In this document: piece by piece, positions 27,523 through 36,765 of the stretch
How the letters are laid out: every line of letters starts with the position of its first letter
How positions within the stretch are numbered: the first letter of the stretch is position 1
DNA from: an uncultured Clostridia bacterium
GTDB lineage: Bacteria; Bacillota; Clostridia; Oscillospirales; Acutalibacteraceae
Length of the DNA: 64,000 nucleotides
Assembly: GCA_946183365.1 (NCBI GenBank)
Contig: CAMHAH010000006.1
Coordinates: 62,001 to 126,000 of the forward strand
Direction of reading: 5' to 3'
Translations under genes and position numbers: made by a program
The notes under the pieces: generated by a model
Told to the model about the DNA's origin: nothing
The model's database searches: none
What the model saw: only the letters and a program-made list of their open reading frames with translations

Positions 27523-29244
27523 TTATTTCAACTCACCCGAGTATTCAAAGTGTATTCCGCTGTCAGGTGCTATGTTGCTTCCAAGATCCAGACGGTAATA
27601 ATCATGGAACGGATTTTGTTCGCACAGCGGGAGCATTTCCATATATTTGTCGGTGTACCAAGCCTTTAAGAAGGCTTCATATCCAACGGGAATGAAGGTA
27701 TCTACATCGTCAAAGCGATAGGGGATAACCTCGCTGAAGGTCTCGATAGGGAAGGTGCCGCGGTATTTGTGGTCGGATGACGCGGGCATTACCCATCCCG
27801 TAGCTTTGTTCTCGTATTTGCGCACAGCCTTTTCGTAAGAGCTCGAGTAGCTGTCCATAGAGCGCAGACGCAGTATAGGCAGCAGCAGCTTGCTCAGCAG
27901 ATACGCCTTGCCGTGACGCGCGGTGTTCTTCCAGCGCACATTCATTATCATGCGCTTTCGCATAAGCTTCTTCCAGAAGCGATAAGCCGCCTTTTCGTTG
28001 GCGGGAACATTATCTACGACGAATATATCTACCGAAATACCCTTGGGCATTTCATAGCCGTCTGAGTATTTTGAAGCGAAGTAGGTGTCCTTAGCCGTTA
28101 TGCGGTCAAAGAAGTAGTGGTAACCGTTTTTGTTTACATGGCTTTCGTAGCTGAAGCAGTCTTTTAATTCTTTTGGAGCAATATTACGGAACTTTTCAAA
28201 CTCGCACCTGAGCATGGCGACGTCAACGTCGTCATCCCACGGGATAAAGCCGCCGTGGCGAACAGCTCCGAGCATGGTACCGTATGAGATAAAGTATTTT
28301 ATATCGTGCTCACGGCAGATACGGTCTATCTCTCTGAGCATATTCTTCTCAATCTCTCTGAGTATGTGCAGCTTACCGCTGTAGCCGTCGTTTATGTTAT
28401 CGGTTTGTATGCTGAACCTCTCGAGATGATGGAGCAGCGTATATCTGAGCATATCAGAGAATGAACAAACATTCTCAAAGCCCAATGACAACAGCTTACC
28501 GTTGCTTAAAGCGGCATATGAAGGAGTTTTATCATCGTCGGTAAGTCTGAGCTTGACGCCGTAGCGGGCGAGCATGGTATATATCTCGCTTTTGAGCTGA
28601 TACTCGCTGAGATAATATGAGGTCGCGTTATAGACGTTGCCCGGTCTGCCGTACTTAGCTACGGTAAAAACAGCGTTGACGGCGTCTGAGATATAGAGAG
28701 CCGAGGTGTAGGTATCAGCCATGCTCTGACTTACGGTCACGGTCATATCGTTCTGGGCTTCATTGGCTATATCGGCGAGACCGAGACAGTCGAATTCAGC
28801 TCCTATAATTCTGTCAAAGAATATTGCGCAGATGTTGTCATGACCGCTGAGCTTTCGTCTGAGCTCATTGAGAGCGGGGCTCATAGCTGTCAGCAGCTCC
28901 ATCTCGGAATATCTCGCTATAAGGTTGTTCGCTCTTATCTCGGATAGAAGGATGATACAAACGAGCATTTTGTTTCTTTTCTCGCAAAGTTTGATCGCTG
29001 TATCAAGATCGCTCAGGTCCCGGCTGTCGGCATCGATGATATACCACATCTGTTTAAAGCCGCTCTTTGCTTCTGCCGCGGTATTGAGCTTTTGAGCTTT
29101 GATACCGAGGCTCTCGGCAGTCATGCTTAGATAGTCCGCCTCCTTATGCTCGCCGACGATACAGACGTCATCCTGTATAAGCTCCTTGTTCTTTATATAG
29201 CGGACGCTCATGTATATCTCGTTTTTTATTACGCTTTCTGTCAT
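27523..29244 (-). CDS. Fusion of a degenerate SDR-epimerase-like domain with a LicD phosphotransferase domain
   Basis: 573 residues. Residues about 1-280 look like a decayed NAD-dependent epimerase: the normal GxxGxxG is missing, but YISDAVNAVF and the RPGNVYNA segment are the usual C-terminal half of that fold. Residues about 300-565 are a LicD domain with ISYGTMLGAVRHGGFIPWDDDVDVAM, the DDDVD metal site. LicD proteins transfer phosphocholine or, in animal fukutin/FKRP, ribitol-5-phosphate from CDP-donors. With tarI and tarJ next to it, CDP-ribitol is the likely donor (inference). GAGG precedes the ATG. Confidence 0.82.
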   Translation of the reverse strand: MTESVIKNEIYMSVRYIKNKELIQDDVCIVGEHKEADYLSMTAESLGIKAQKLNTAAEAKSGFKQMWYIIDADSRDLSDLDTAIKLCEKRNKMLVCIILLSEIRANNLIARYSEMELLTAMSPALNELRRKLSGHDNICAIFFDRIIGAEFDCLGLADIANEAQNDMTVTVSQSMADTYTSALYISDAVNAVFTVAKYGRPGNVYNATSYYLSEYQLKSEIYTMLARYGVKLRLTDDDKTPSYAALSNGKLLSLGFENVCSFSDMLRYTLLHHLERFSIQTDNINDGYSGKLHILREIEKNMLREIDRICREHDIKYFISYGTMLGAVRHGGFIPWDDDVDVAMLRCEFEKFRNIAPKELKDCFSYESHVNKNGYHYFFDRITAKDTYFASKYSDGYEMPKGISVDIFVVDNVPANEKAAYRFWKKLMRKRMIMNVRWKNTARHGKAYLLSKLLLPILRLRSMDSYSSSYEKAVRKYENKATGWVMPASSDHKYRGTFPIETFSEVIPYRFDDVDTFIPVGYEAFLKAWYTDKYMEMLPLCEQNPFHDYYRLDLGSNIAPDSGIHFEYSGELK

Positions 29245-29307
29245 TTTGACCTCTGAAATATGAGATATTAGTCTAAGCGCCGCAACAAACGTAGCGGCGC
29301 TGATTTA

Positions 29308-30069
29308 TTATTTCTTCTTTTTTGCTTTTGATTTAGCTATGTCCTCTTCCTTATGCTTGGTGTAGAGTTCATACGCTTCCTTAACATCGCCGTCAAACAT
29401 GAGCTGACCCTTGCGCAGATATATTGCGCGGTCGCATATCTCGGATACGGACTGGGGGTTGTGGCTGACGTAAAGGACCGTAGTGCCCGATTCGATGATC
29501 TCGTTTATCTTGTCCTTACACTTGCGCTTGAAAGAAGCGTCGCCGACCGACAGTGCCTCATCAACTACAAGGATATCGGGGTCGATGTTTACGTTTATAG
29601 CGAAGCCTAAGCGCATTTTCATACCGCTGGAGTATGTACGGACAGGCTGGTCGATATAATCGCCGAGCTGAGCGAAATCTATGATACGCTCCTCGATCTC
29701 TTTGATATACGCGTCCTTTAAGCCTAAGATATAGCCTTTTAGGTAGATGTTCTCTCTGCCGGTCATTTCGGTAGAGAAGCCGGCGGTCAGCTCGAGCAGA
29801 GCCGCGACCTTGCCGTTGACCACGACCTCGCCCTCGGTAGGGAAGGCAACGCCGGTTATCATCTTGAGTATGGTGGATTTACCGGCGCCGTTATCGCCGA
29901 TGATACCGATACTCTCGCCGCGGTGAACGTCAAAGGTAACGTTCTTGAGCGCTTTGTTTATCTTGGCGTGACGGGGCTTTACAAACAGAGCCCTGAAACG
30001 CTCCTGGTCGTTTTTATAAAGGGTGTATTCTTTGGATACGTTCTTGAAGGAAATAATAGCGTCAGACAT
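29308..30069 (-). CDS. Polysaccharide/teichoic acid ABC exporter, ATP-binding protein (TagH type)
   Basis: 253 residues. Walker A GDNGAGKST, signature YSSGMKMRLGFA, Walker B ILVVDEALSVGD. The SVGDASFKRKC stretch and the early FKNVSKEYTLYKN are typical of TagH/RfbB/KpsT ATPases that export lipid-linked wall polymers. It lacks the long C-terminal extension of Bacillus TagH and so resembles the short form. Ends KSKAKKKK. Paired with the permease gene upstream, 12 bases apart. Confidence 0.92.
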   Translation of the reverse strand: MSDAIISFKNVSKEYTLYKNDQERFRALFVKPRHAKINKALKNVTFDVHRGESIGIIGDNGAGKSTILKMITGVAFPTEGEVVVNGKVAALLELTAGFSTEMTGRENIYLKGYILGLKDAYIKEIEERIIDFAQLGDYIDQPVRTYSSGMKMRLGFAINVNIDPDILVVDEALSVGDASFKRKCKDKINEIIESGTTVLYVSHNPQSVSEICDRAIYLRKGQLMFDGDVKEAYELYTKHKEEDIAKSKAKKKK

Positions 30070-30081
30070 AAGCTCTCCTCC

Positions 30082-30975
30082 TTACAGTACGTCGGGCAGT
30101 CTCTTGCGCAGACGGTTATAGTTGAATATACCCAGTATGATAACTACCGCGAATTCTATCAGGAATATATACAGCTCGGTCTTATACTCCCAGAACCATC
30201 GGTTATACAGGAAGCAGTTGCGGTAGCCGTTGGCAAAGAAGTTGATCGGATTAAAGAGCATAAGCCGTCTGATCCACTCTGCGGGAGGGTTCTTGCCCGC
30301 GAGCAGGTAAGAATCGTAGATGATACCCGACAGCCAGAATATACCTGACATTACGGATACTATCATGTTCTCGAAGTCGCGCGAGAAAGCCGACATAGGA
30401 GCCGTCGACCACGAGAGCGCGAGGAAGAACATAAACATGAGCGGCATATAGAAGAGTATCTGTATACAATAGATGCTCGGGGTGATGCCGGCGGTGACCG
30501 CTTCGGCGCCCGGGGCTTTTATAGTGCCGCCGATGAAGGTTATGTACAGGAACATCAGTACGGTGAGGAAGATATGTACATACAGTCTCGCTACAGAGGT
30601 ATAGGTCATGATGGTCGATACCGGGAAGCTGACCTTGTTTACGAACTGGCGGTTCTCTCTGATGGATTTAGCTCCCTGGACTATGCTCTCATTGATGAAG
30701 AACCACGGTATAAAGCCGATCAGCATAAACAGAAAACGGCTGTATTCGTATGTTCCTCCGGCTTTGCCGAGCTCAGGAAAGACGACCTGAACGTTACCGG
30801 CGCTTTTAAGACCTATCTCAAAAGCGAACCAGTATACAAACAGTGTGAACAGAGGCTTTACGACCGACCACAAAGGACCGATAACAGCGCCCTTGTACTT
30901 TTTGATAAGCTCATTTTTGGCAAGCATGAGTATCTGTTTGCCGAAGCCCATATGTTCTTTTGCGATCTGGAACAT
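30082..30975 (-). CDS. Polysaccharide/teichoic acid ABC exporter, permease (TagG type)
   Basis: About 297 residues from the ATG at 30975, which has AAAAGGAGAG at the right distance; an upstream in-frame ATG at 31044 lacks one and would start close to the promoter's -10. ABC2-type membrane protein with about six helices; NELIKKYKGAVIGPLWSVVKPLF is the family's N-terminal signature. First gene of the operon tagG-tagH-licD-tarI-tarJ, which exports and builds a ribitol-phosphate-type or related wall polymer. Confidence 0.92.
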   Translation of the reverse strand: MFQIAKEHMGFGKQILMLAKNELIKKYKGAVIGPLWSVVKPLFTLFVYWFAFEIGLKSAGNVQVVFPELGKAGGTYEYSRFLFMLIGFIPWFFINESIVQGAKSIRENRQFVNKVSFPVSTIMTYTSVARLYVHIFLTVLMFLYITFIGGTIKAPGAEAVTAGITPSIYCIQILFYMPLMFMFFLALSWSTAPMSAFSRDFENMIVSVMSGIFWLSGIIYDSYLLAGKNPPAEWIRRLMLFNPINFFANGYRNCFLYNRWFWEYKTELYIFLIEFAVVIILGIFNYNRLRKRLPDVL

Positions 30976-31056
30976 TATAACTCTCCTTTTTTGCGACAGA
31001 TATATATAATATTTGTAGTAGAAAAGCTGTTTTAGATATATCACATAGATATTAAT

Positions 31057-31084
31057 ATTATAACTTAACGTACAAAAAAGTCAA
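31057..31084 (-). promoter_or_regulatory. Sigma-A promoter of the wall-polymer operon
   Basis: Minus strand TTGACT (31084-31079), 16-base spacer, TATAAT (31062-31057). Confidence 0.8.
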
Positions 31085-31162
31085 TATTAGATGATTCTAT
31101 ATATATGTAGAAAATCAAGGGGTTTTTTAGTGATTTTTTTCAGTTTATTTATCGGCTTTTTA

Positions 31163-31190
31163 TTGACAAATTTTCTGTTTGATATATAAT
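31163..31190 (+). promoter_or_regulatory. Sigma-A promoter of potABCD
   Basis: TTGACA (31163-31168), 16-base spacer, TATAAT (31185-31190); divergent from the wall-polymer promoter. Confidence 0.85.
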
Positions 31191-31200
31191 TTGTAATTAT

Positions 31201-31263
31201 ACGCTTATACGTTACACCGCTGTAAAGTGTAAAAGCGTAAAGCGGTCGGAACTTTGTGTCCGA
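31201..31263 (+). promoter_or_regulatory. Two hairpins in the potA leader
   Basis: ACGCTT (31201-31206) with AAGCGT (31233-31238), enclosing TTACAC/GTGTAA (31212-31217 with 31227-31232), then TCGGA/TCCGA at about 31246-31263. They lie between promoter and GGAGGT. Their role is unknown; no known riboswitch consensus was recognised. Confidence 0.45.
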
Positions 31264-31282
31264 AAATAAGGAGGTTAGATAG

Positions 31283-32689
31283 TTGAAGCAAAATTCTGTA
31301 GTATCCTTGAAGGATATCAATTTCAAGTATTCGAACGAGGTGATATTGAATAATATCAATCTCGATATCTACGACAAGGAGTTCATCACCCTGCTGGGCC
31401 CTTCGGGCTGCGGCAAGACTACGACCCTGCGAATAATAGCGGGCTTTGAGACTCCACAGAGCGGAGAGGTTTATTTTGAGGGCGAGAAGGTAAACGACCT
31501 GCCCCCGTATAAGCGAAATGTCAATACCGTATTCCAGAAATACGCGTTGTTTCCGCATCTGAACGTTTTTGATAACGTTGCCTTCGGCCTTAAGCTGAAG
31601 AAGATGTCAAAGAAAGAGATAGAGCAGAAGGTAAAGCAGATGCTCGCAATAGTTGACCTCAAGGGTTATGAGAAGCGATCTATCGCCAATCTCTCCGGCG
31701 GTCAGCAGCAGCGCGTAGCTATTGCCAGAGCTCTTGTGTGCGACCCTAAGGTCGTATTGCTCGACGAGCCTCTCGGAGCGCTCGACTTGAAGCTGAGAAA
31801 GGATATGCAGATCGAGCTGAAACAGCTTCAGCAGAAAACCCAAAAGACATTTGTCTATGTAACTCACGATCAGGAGGAAGCCCTGACCATGTCAGACCGT
31901 GTGTGTGTTATGAACAACGGCGTGATAGCTCAGATAGGCACTCCCGAGGATATATATAACGAGCCCGCAAACGCCTTTGTAGCCGACTTCATCGGCGAGG
32001 CGAATATCATCAACGGAACCATGCTCGACGACTGCAAGGTAAAGCTGCTCGGCGTAGAGCTCGATTGCGTCGACAAGGGCTTTGATAAAAACAAGCCCGT
32101 AGATGTAGTCATCCGCCCCGAGGATATCGAGGTGGTAGCTCCCGATCAGGCTAAGCTGGTCGGCACTGTAGAGGATGTTATCTTCAAGGGCGTTCATTTT
32201 GAGATCAGCGTTAAGTGCAATAACTGCCATTGGCTCATCCATTCTACCGTATCGCAGAAGATAGGGGATACGATCGGTATGCGTATCGATCCGTTCAACA
32301 TTCATATCATGGACAAGATGTTCCTCAACCCCACCAATGATATAATCACCACGGTTTATAATTCTGATAAAGAAAATAATACTACTACCTTCCTCCTCGA
32401 GGGCACCGAGGTCACGATTCCCGATACCTATTTTGAAGAGGGTAAGAAGATAAAGATATCGCTGCCTCCCGACGCTCTGTATATAGCGGGCGACGGTGTA
32501 GGACATTTGGATGAGCTCTATATCGAGTCCGTCATCTGGAAGGGTGAGCATAACGAGATCATACTCGAGTCCGACGAACGCAAGTGGATCATGCAGAGCG
32601 ATATCGACGAGCAGGTAGCCACATATGTGCCTATCTGCTTCGATTTCGGCAAGGCCGAGATCAGCGAGGTAACAGACGATGAAAAGTAA
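31283..32689 (+). CDS. potA: Spermidine/putrescine ABC transporter, ATP-binding protein
   Basis: 468 residues, start TTG after AAGGAGGT. Walker [11 protein letters not shown]-loop [10 protein letters not shown], signature LSGGQQQR and Walker [13 protein letters not shown] are intact, followed by a TOBE domain with [10 protein letters not shown]. Usual PotA is about 350-380 residues; the extra roughly 90 residues at the C-terminus look like a second TOBE-like beta domain. Energises polyamine uptake with PotBCD. Its stop overlaps potB by 11 bases. Confidence 0.93.
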   Translation: MKQNSVVSLKDINFKYSNEVILNNINLDIYDKEFITLLGPSGCGKTTTLRIIAGFETPQSGEVYFEGEKVNDLPPYKRNVNTVFQKYALFPHLNVFDNVAFGLKLKKMSKKEIEQKVKQMLAIVDLKGYEKRSIANLSGGQQQRVAIARALVCDPKVVLLDEPLGALDLKLRKDMQIELKQLQQKTQKTFVYVTHDQEEALTMSDRVCVMNNGVIAQIGTPEDIYNEPANAFVADFIGEANIINGTMLDDCKVKLLGVELDCVDKGFDKNKPVDVVIRPEDIEVVAPDQAKLVGTVEDVIFKGVHFEISVKCNNCHWLIHSTVSQKIGDTIGMRIDPFNIHIMDKMFLNPTNDIITTVYNSDKENNTTTFLLEGTEVTIPDTYFEEGKKIKISLPPDALYIAGDGVGHLDELYIESVIWKGEHNEIILESDERKWIMQSDIDEQVATYVPICFDFGKAEISEVTDDEK

Positions 32690-33467
32690 ACGTCCGGCTA
32701 TACCGTATCTCGGTTGGATGCTGGTGTTCACCATCGTTCCGCTTGTGATGGTCGTATACTACGCGTTCACCGATTCAGAGGGTCACTTCTCTGTTGAGCC
32801 CTTTATCAACGCTTCGGTCTACAGCGAGGTTTTCCTTTATTCGCTTTTGATAGCGCTGATATCCACCTTGATATGTCTTGTGCTCGCGTATCCTCTCGCG
32901 TTCAGTATCTCACGTTGTTCACAGCGCGGCCAAAGCTTGATTATCATGCTTTTGATGGTTCCTATGTGGATGAACTTCATTCTGCGTATCTACGCGTGGG
33001 TACTTATACTTCAGAACTACGGTCCGCTCGATATGATACTCAACTTCTTCGGTATCGACGTTACTCTCATCGGTAATTCCGGAGCGGTCATAGTCGGCAT
33101 GGTATATGAGTTTTTGCCGTTTATGATACTTCCTTTGCATACCGTTATGAGCAAGATCGACAGCTCTCTTATCGAGGCGGCTCAGGATCTCGGCTGCAGC
33201 GGCTTCTATGTTTTCCGCAAGGTGATCCTGCCGCTGAGCGTGCCCGGCATCATCTCGGGCATCACGATGGTGTTCGTTCCTACCGCGTCTACCTTCCTTG
33301 TCGCTCAGTACCTGGGCGGTACTCAGTTCATGATAGGTGACGTTATCGAGAGGATATTCCAGAGCGACCATAATACCGGCTCAGCTATCGCGGTAGTGCT
33401 GATGGTAGTTATCCTCGGCTGCCTTGTATTTATGAACAGGTTCGGAGATAAGGAGGCGGTCAACTGA
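32679..33467 (+). CDS. potB: Spermidine/putrescine ABC transporter, permease PotB
   Basis: 262 residues, about six membrane helices, EAA loop [44 protein letters not shown] is a typical PotB start. It forms the channel with PotC. ATG lies within the end of potA and its stop overlaps the potC ATG (TGATG), so the operon is translationally coupled. Confidence 0.93.
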   Translation: MKSKRPAIPYLGWMLVFTIVPLVMVVYYAFTDSEGHFSVEPFINASVYSEVFLYSLLIALISTLICLVLAYPLAFSISRCSQRGQSLIIMLLMVPMWMNFILRIYAWVLILQNYGPLDMILNFFGIDVTLIGNSGAVIVGMVYEFLPFMILPLHTVMSKIDSSLIEAAQDLGCSGFYVFRKVILPLSVPGIISGITMVFVPTASTFLVAQYLGGTQFMIGDVIERIFQSDHNTGSAIAVVLMVVILGCLVFMNRFGDKEAVN

Positions 33468-34258
33468 TGAAAAAGATCGGTGAGAAAATCTATTTTTTCA
33501 TTATCATGGCGTTCCTTTATCTGCCTATAATCTACCTTATAGCGTATTCGTTCAACGACGGCAAGACCTCTGTGTGGAAGGGCTTCACCTTCAAATGGTA
33601 TGAGGCGCTGTTCAATGACGCTCAGATCATCGGCAGCCTTTATAATACGCTTATCATAGCTGTACTTGCCTCGATCATTTCTACTGTACTCGGCACCTTA
33701 GCCGCTATAGGTATCTACAATTTCAAGGGCGGAGTACGCTCGGCTATCCAGAATGTTTCAAATATCCCGATAGTAAACCCCGAGATAGTAACGGGTGTAT
33801 CTTTGATGCTCCTGTTCACGTTTGCGGGCGTCATGATGGGCTTTGAGATGGGCTTCTGGACGGTTCTTCTGGCTCATATCGGCTTCTGTACGCCGTATGT
33901 CATACTGAATGTCACTCCGAGGATCCGCAGGATGGACAGCTCTTTGTATGAGGCGGCGCTCGACCTCGGGTGCTCTCCCGTACAGGCATTCTTCAAGGTT
34001 GTGTTCCATGAGCTGCTGCCCGGTATACTCTCTGGCTTCCTCATCAGCTTCACATATTCTCTGGATGATTTCGTTATCACCTATTTCACCCGAGGCTCAC
34101 GCTTCCAGACGCTGCCGATCCAGATATATACCATGACCCATCAGAGGATCAACCCCAAGGCGAACGCTCTCTCGGCGATCATGTTCGTTGTAGTCATCGT
34201 TCTCCTGATAATATACAACTTTGCGTCGCTTCGCAAGGATAAGGAGGCCGCGCGATGA
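33467..34258 (+). CDS. potC: Spermidine/putrescine ABC transporter, permease PotC
   Basis: 263 residues, about six helices, EAA loop EAALDLGCSPVQAFFKVVFHELLPG and the segment YSLDDFVITYFTRG typical of PotC. A one-base overlap with potB; its TGA overlaps the potD ATG by four bases. Confidence 0.93.
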   Translation: MKKIGEKIYFFIIMAFLYLPIIYLIAYSFNDGKTSVWKGFTFKWYEALFNDAQIIGSLYNTLIIAVLASIISTVLGTLAAIGIYNFKGGVRSAIQNVSNIPIVNPEIVTGVSLMLLFTFAGVMMGFEMGFWTVLLAHIGFCTPYVILNVTPRIRRMDSSLYEAALDLGCSPVQAFFKVVFHELLPGILSGFLISFTYSLDDFVITYFTRGSRFQTLPIQIYTMTHQRINPKANALSAIMFVVVIVLLIIYNFASLRKDKEAAR

Positions 34259-35511
34259 AGAGAGTTTCATTGATCGTTATCGCTGTTCTTATCGCGCTGA
34301 GCTCTCTGAGCCTCTCGGCTTGCGGGGGTTCGACGTCAGATGACGACGGCTTTCAGGGCGAGGTCAACGTCTATAACTGGGGCGAGTATATATCTCCCGG
34401 CGACGACGGTACCATCGATGTTATCAAGGAGTTTCAGGACAAATACCATATAAAGGTCAACTACACCAATTTCGAGACCAACGAGGAAATGTATAATGTA
34501 CTGACTAATTCCAACTCCACCTATGACGTCATCATTCCCTCTGACTATATGGTAGCCCGTCTCAGAAACGAGGGTATGCTCGAAAAGCTGGATTTCAGTA
34601 ACATACCCAACTATAAATATATCGATGAACGCTTCAAGAACATGGATTATGATCCCGACAACGAGTATTCGGTGCCGTATTCATGGGGCTTTGTAGCCAT
34701 CGGCTACAATACCGATATGATCAAAGAAGGTTCGGTGACAGGCTTCAAGGATCTATGGGATCCCAAGTATAAGGACGACGGTATCCTGATGTTCAACAAT
34801 TCACGCGACGCTATGGCTATAGCCATGCAGCTCTGTGATCCGCCTATCGATCCCGGCTCCAAGAGCTTTACGCGCGAGGATATCGATCGCGCTACCGATA
34901 AGCTGATCGAAGAAAAGTCTGTGCTCAAGAAGTACGTCATGGATCAGGTGTTCACCGAGATGGAGGGCAATCAGAGCGGTCTCTGCGCATATTATGCGGG
35001 CGATATCTTCACCATGATGGATAACAACGAGGCTCTGAGTTATTGTCTGCCCGAGGAGGGCTCGAACCTCTTCAATGACGCGATGTGCATCCCTTCGACC
35101 TGTAAGAACAAGGAGAACGCCGAGCTGTTCATCAATTTCATGTGCGAGCCTGAGATCGCCGCAGCGAACGCGGAGTATATCACCTACGGTACACCGAACA
35201 CCGGAGCTCTTGAGTATATAGACGAAGAGATGCTCGAAAGCGAGCTGATTAATCCGCCCGACGAGTATCTTGAAAAGTGCTATACCTTCGCGAATTTGGA
35301 TGATGATATCTATTCTTATATGCAGAAGCGCTTTGTAGAGGCGTGCTCAGCGAGCGCTGAGGTCAGCTCTGTAGAGAAAAAGGCCGTAGATCCGGGCGCG
35401 GTGACTGCCGTTGTTATTATCCTGGCGGTCATAATAATCGCTACGATAGTGATTATAATACTTGATATACGCAAGGCTCTCAAGAACCGCGGACGAATAA
35501 ACAAAATATAA
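34255..35511 (+). CDS. potD: Polyamine-binding lipoprotein PotD with an extra C-terminal membrane helix
   Basis: 418 residues. Signal peptide with lipobox LSAC, lipidated C23. The PotD core reads VNVYNWGEYISPG, VIIPSDYMVARL and IPYS-like VPYSWGF, typical of spermidine/putrescine binders. Unlike normal PotD it ends with a strong hydrophobic helix (about residues 381-402) and a basic tail (KALKNRGR), so it would be held in the membrane at both ends. Last gene of potABCD. Confidence 0.93.
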   Translation: MKRVSLIVIAVLIALSSLSLSACGGSTSDDDGFQGEVNVYNWGEYISPGDDGTIDVIKEFQDKYHIKVNYTNFETNEEMYNVLTNSNSTYDVIIPSDYMVARLRNEGMLEKLDFSNIPNYKYIDERFKNMDYDPDNEYSVPYSWGFVAIGYNTDMIKEGSVTGFKDLWDPKYKDDGILMFNNSRDAMAIAMQLCDPPIDPGSKSFTREDIDRATDKLIEEKSVLKKYVMDQVFTEMEGNQSGLCAYYAGDIFTMMDNNEALSYCLPEEGSNLFNDAMCIPSTCKNKENAELFINFMCEPEIAAANAEYITYGTPNTGALEYIDEEMLESELINPPDEYLEKCYTFANLDDDIYSYMQKRFVEACSASAEVSSVEKKAVDPGAVTAVVIILAVIIIATIVIIILDIRKALKNRGRINKI

Positions 35512-35517
35512 ATACAC

Positions 35518-35544
35518 AAAGCCTTCCGTACGGAGGGCTTTTCT
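35518..35544 (+). terminator. potABCD terminator
   Basis: AAAGCCTTCC (35518-35527) pairs with GGAGGGCTTT (35532-35541; one G-U) around GTAC, followed by TT. Confidence 0.8.
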
Positions 35545-35600
35545 GTTATATGGACATCTGAGAAAAAATCTGATATAATATGCGGCAGAGGTGATAAGTC

Positions 35601-36692
35601 GTGAACATGGTCGATTATATAGCTTGGCGCGGAGATATTTCCTTTGAAGAGAGGGGTATCAACGATATAGATAATCTGATTTTCTCGGAGCTTGCGTATA
35701 TGGATCTTGATCGCTTTTATGCGGGAAAAGACGATCTCTCTATGACTGTCGCCGAGATCTATGACGTATATACAAGAGACAGGATAGATCAGAGCGGTAC
35801 TATGAACGATCCTCTGCCGGTTTTGAGAAAAGCGGCTTGCAGCGAGCGCTTCATGAACGTCAGAGTGTTATGGTATACCGAAGAAACAGACGCCGATATG
35901 CAGAGCCAGTTCGCGGCGGCTACTTTTATTTACAAGGAGAACGAGGCTTATGTCGCTTTCCGCGGTACTGACAATACCGTGGTCGGATGGCGCGAGTGCT
36001 TTAATATGAGCTATCTCAGCGAGACCCCGGGTCAGTCAAAGGCGGTCGAATACCTTAACAGAGTATCAAGTAAGTTCGACGGAGCTTTATATGTAGGCGG
36101 TCACAGCAAGGGCGGCAATCTCGCGGTCTATGCCTCGGCGTTCTGTGATGATGATATCAAGGACCGTATCGTCAGGGTGTATTCCAACGACGGTCCCGGC
36201 TTTCTCAATGAGGTCTCAAAGAATGAGAAGTATCTCTCAACGCTTTGCAAGATACGCAAATTTGTTCCCGACGCTTCGCTTGTCGGCAATCTGCTCGACG
36301 ATAAGGTGACCAATAATTATATCGCCAGCAGCGCGAAGGGCTTCGCTCAGCACGACCCGTATACCTGGAACGTATACGGAATTCATTTTGAGCCTTCTGA
36401 AAACAGGACGATCATCAGTGAGTTTATGACCGATACGATGAGCAGGTGGCTCGACGGTCTCAGCGACGAGAACAAAAGGATATTTGTAAACGCGGTATTC
36501 GGTTCTCTTGATGACGCCGGAGTGGTCAACCTCTCCGAACTGAATGAGAACCGCTTACAGACCTACGCTGCTCTGCTTAAAGCCGCGTCAAAGATCAAGC
36601 CCGATAACATGAATGATCTTCAGAACAGCATAAAGCTGCTTGTAAAAGCGGGCAGGGACGTCGCCTTGACCAATAGAAAGGGCGACAAATGA
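35601..36692 (+). CDS. Alpha/beta hydrolase, DUF2974/Mbeg1-like (lipase class 3 type)
   Basis: 363 residues, no signal peptide. The lipase-type elbow GGHSKGGN lies near residue 165 and is preceded by the AFRGTDNTVVGW strand typical of class 3 lipase relatives. Family members in Firmicutes are annotated DUF2974; substrates are not established. Start GTG at 35601 after AGAGGTGAT; an ATG two codons later is too far from it. Monocistronic, ending at a bidirectional hairpin. Confidence 0.82.
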   Translation: MNMVDYIAWRGDISFEERGINDIDNLIFSELAYMDLDRFYAGKDDLSMTVAEIYDVYTRDRIDQSGTMNDPLPVLRKAACSERFMNVRVLWYTEETDADMQSQFAAATFIYKENEAYVAFRGTDNTVVGWRECFNMSYLSETPGQSKAVEYLNRVSSKFDGALYVGGHSKGGNLAVYASAFCDDDIKDRIVRVYSNDGPGFLNEVSKNEKYLSTLCKIRKFVPDASLVGNLLDDKVTNNYIASSAKGFAQHDPYTWNVYGIHFEPSENRTIISEFMTDTMSRWLDGLSDENKRIFVNAVFGSLDDAGVVNLSELNENRLQTYAALLKAASKIKPDNMNDLQNSIKLLVKAGRDVALTNRKGDK

Positions 36693-36718
36693 TCACGAGA
36701 ATAATTCTATGATAGAAA

Positions 36719-36746
36719 AAACGGCAGGTTTCAAAGCCTGCCGTTT
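36719..36746. terminator. Bidirectional terminator
   Basis: AAACGGCAGG (36719-36728) pairs perfectly with CCTGCCGTTT (36737-36746), between convergent genes. Confidence 0.88.
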
Positions 36747-36765
36747 ACTTATTCTTATTTGAGTA

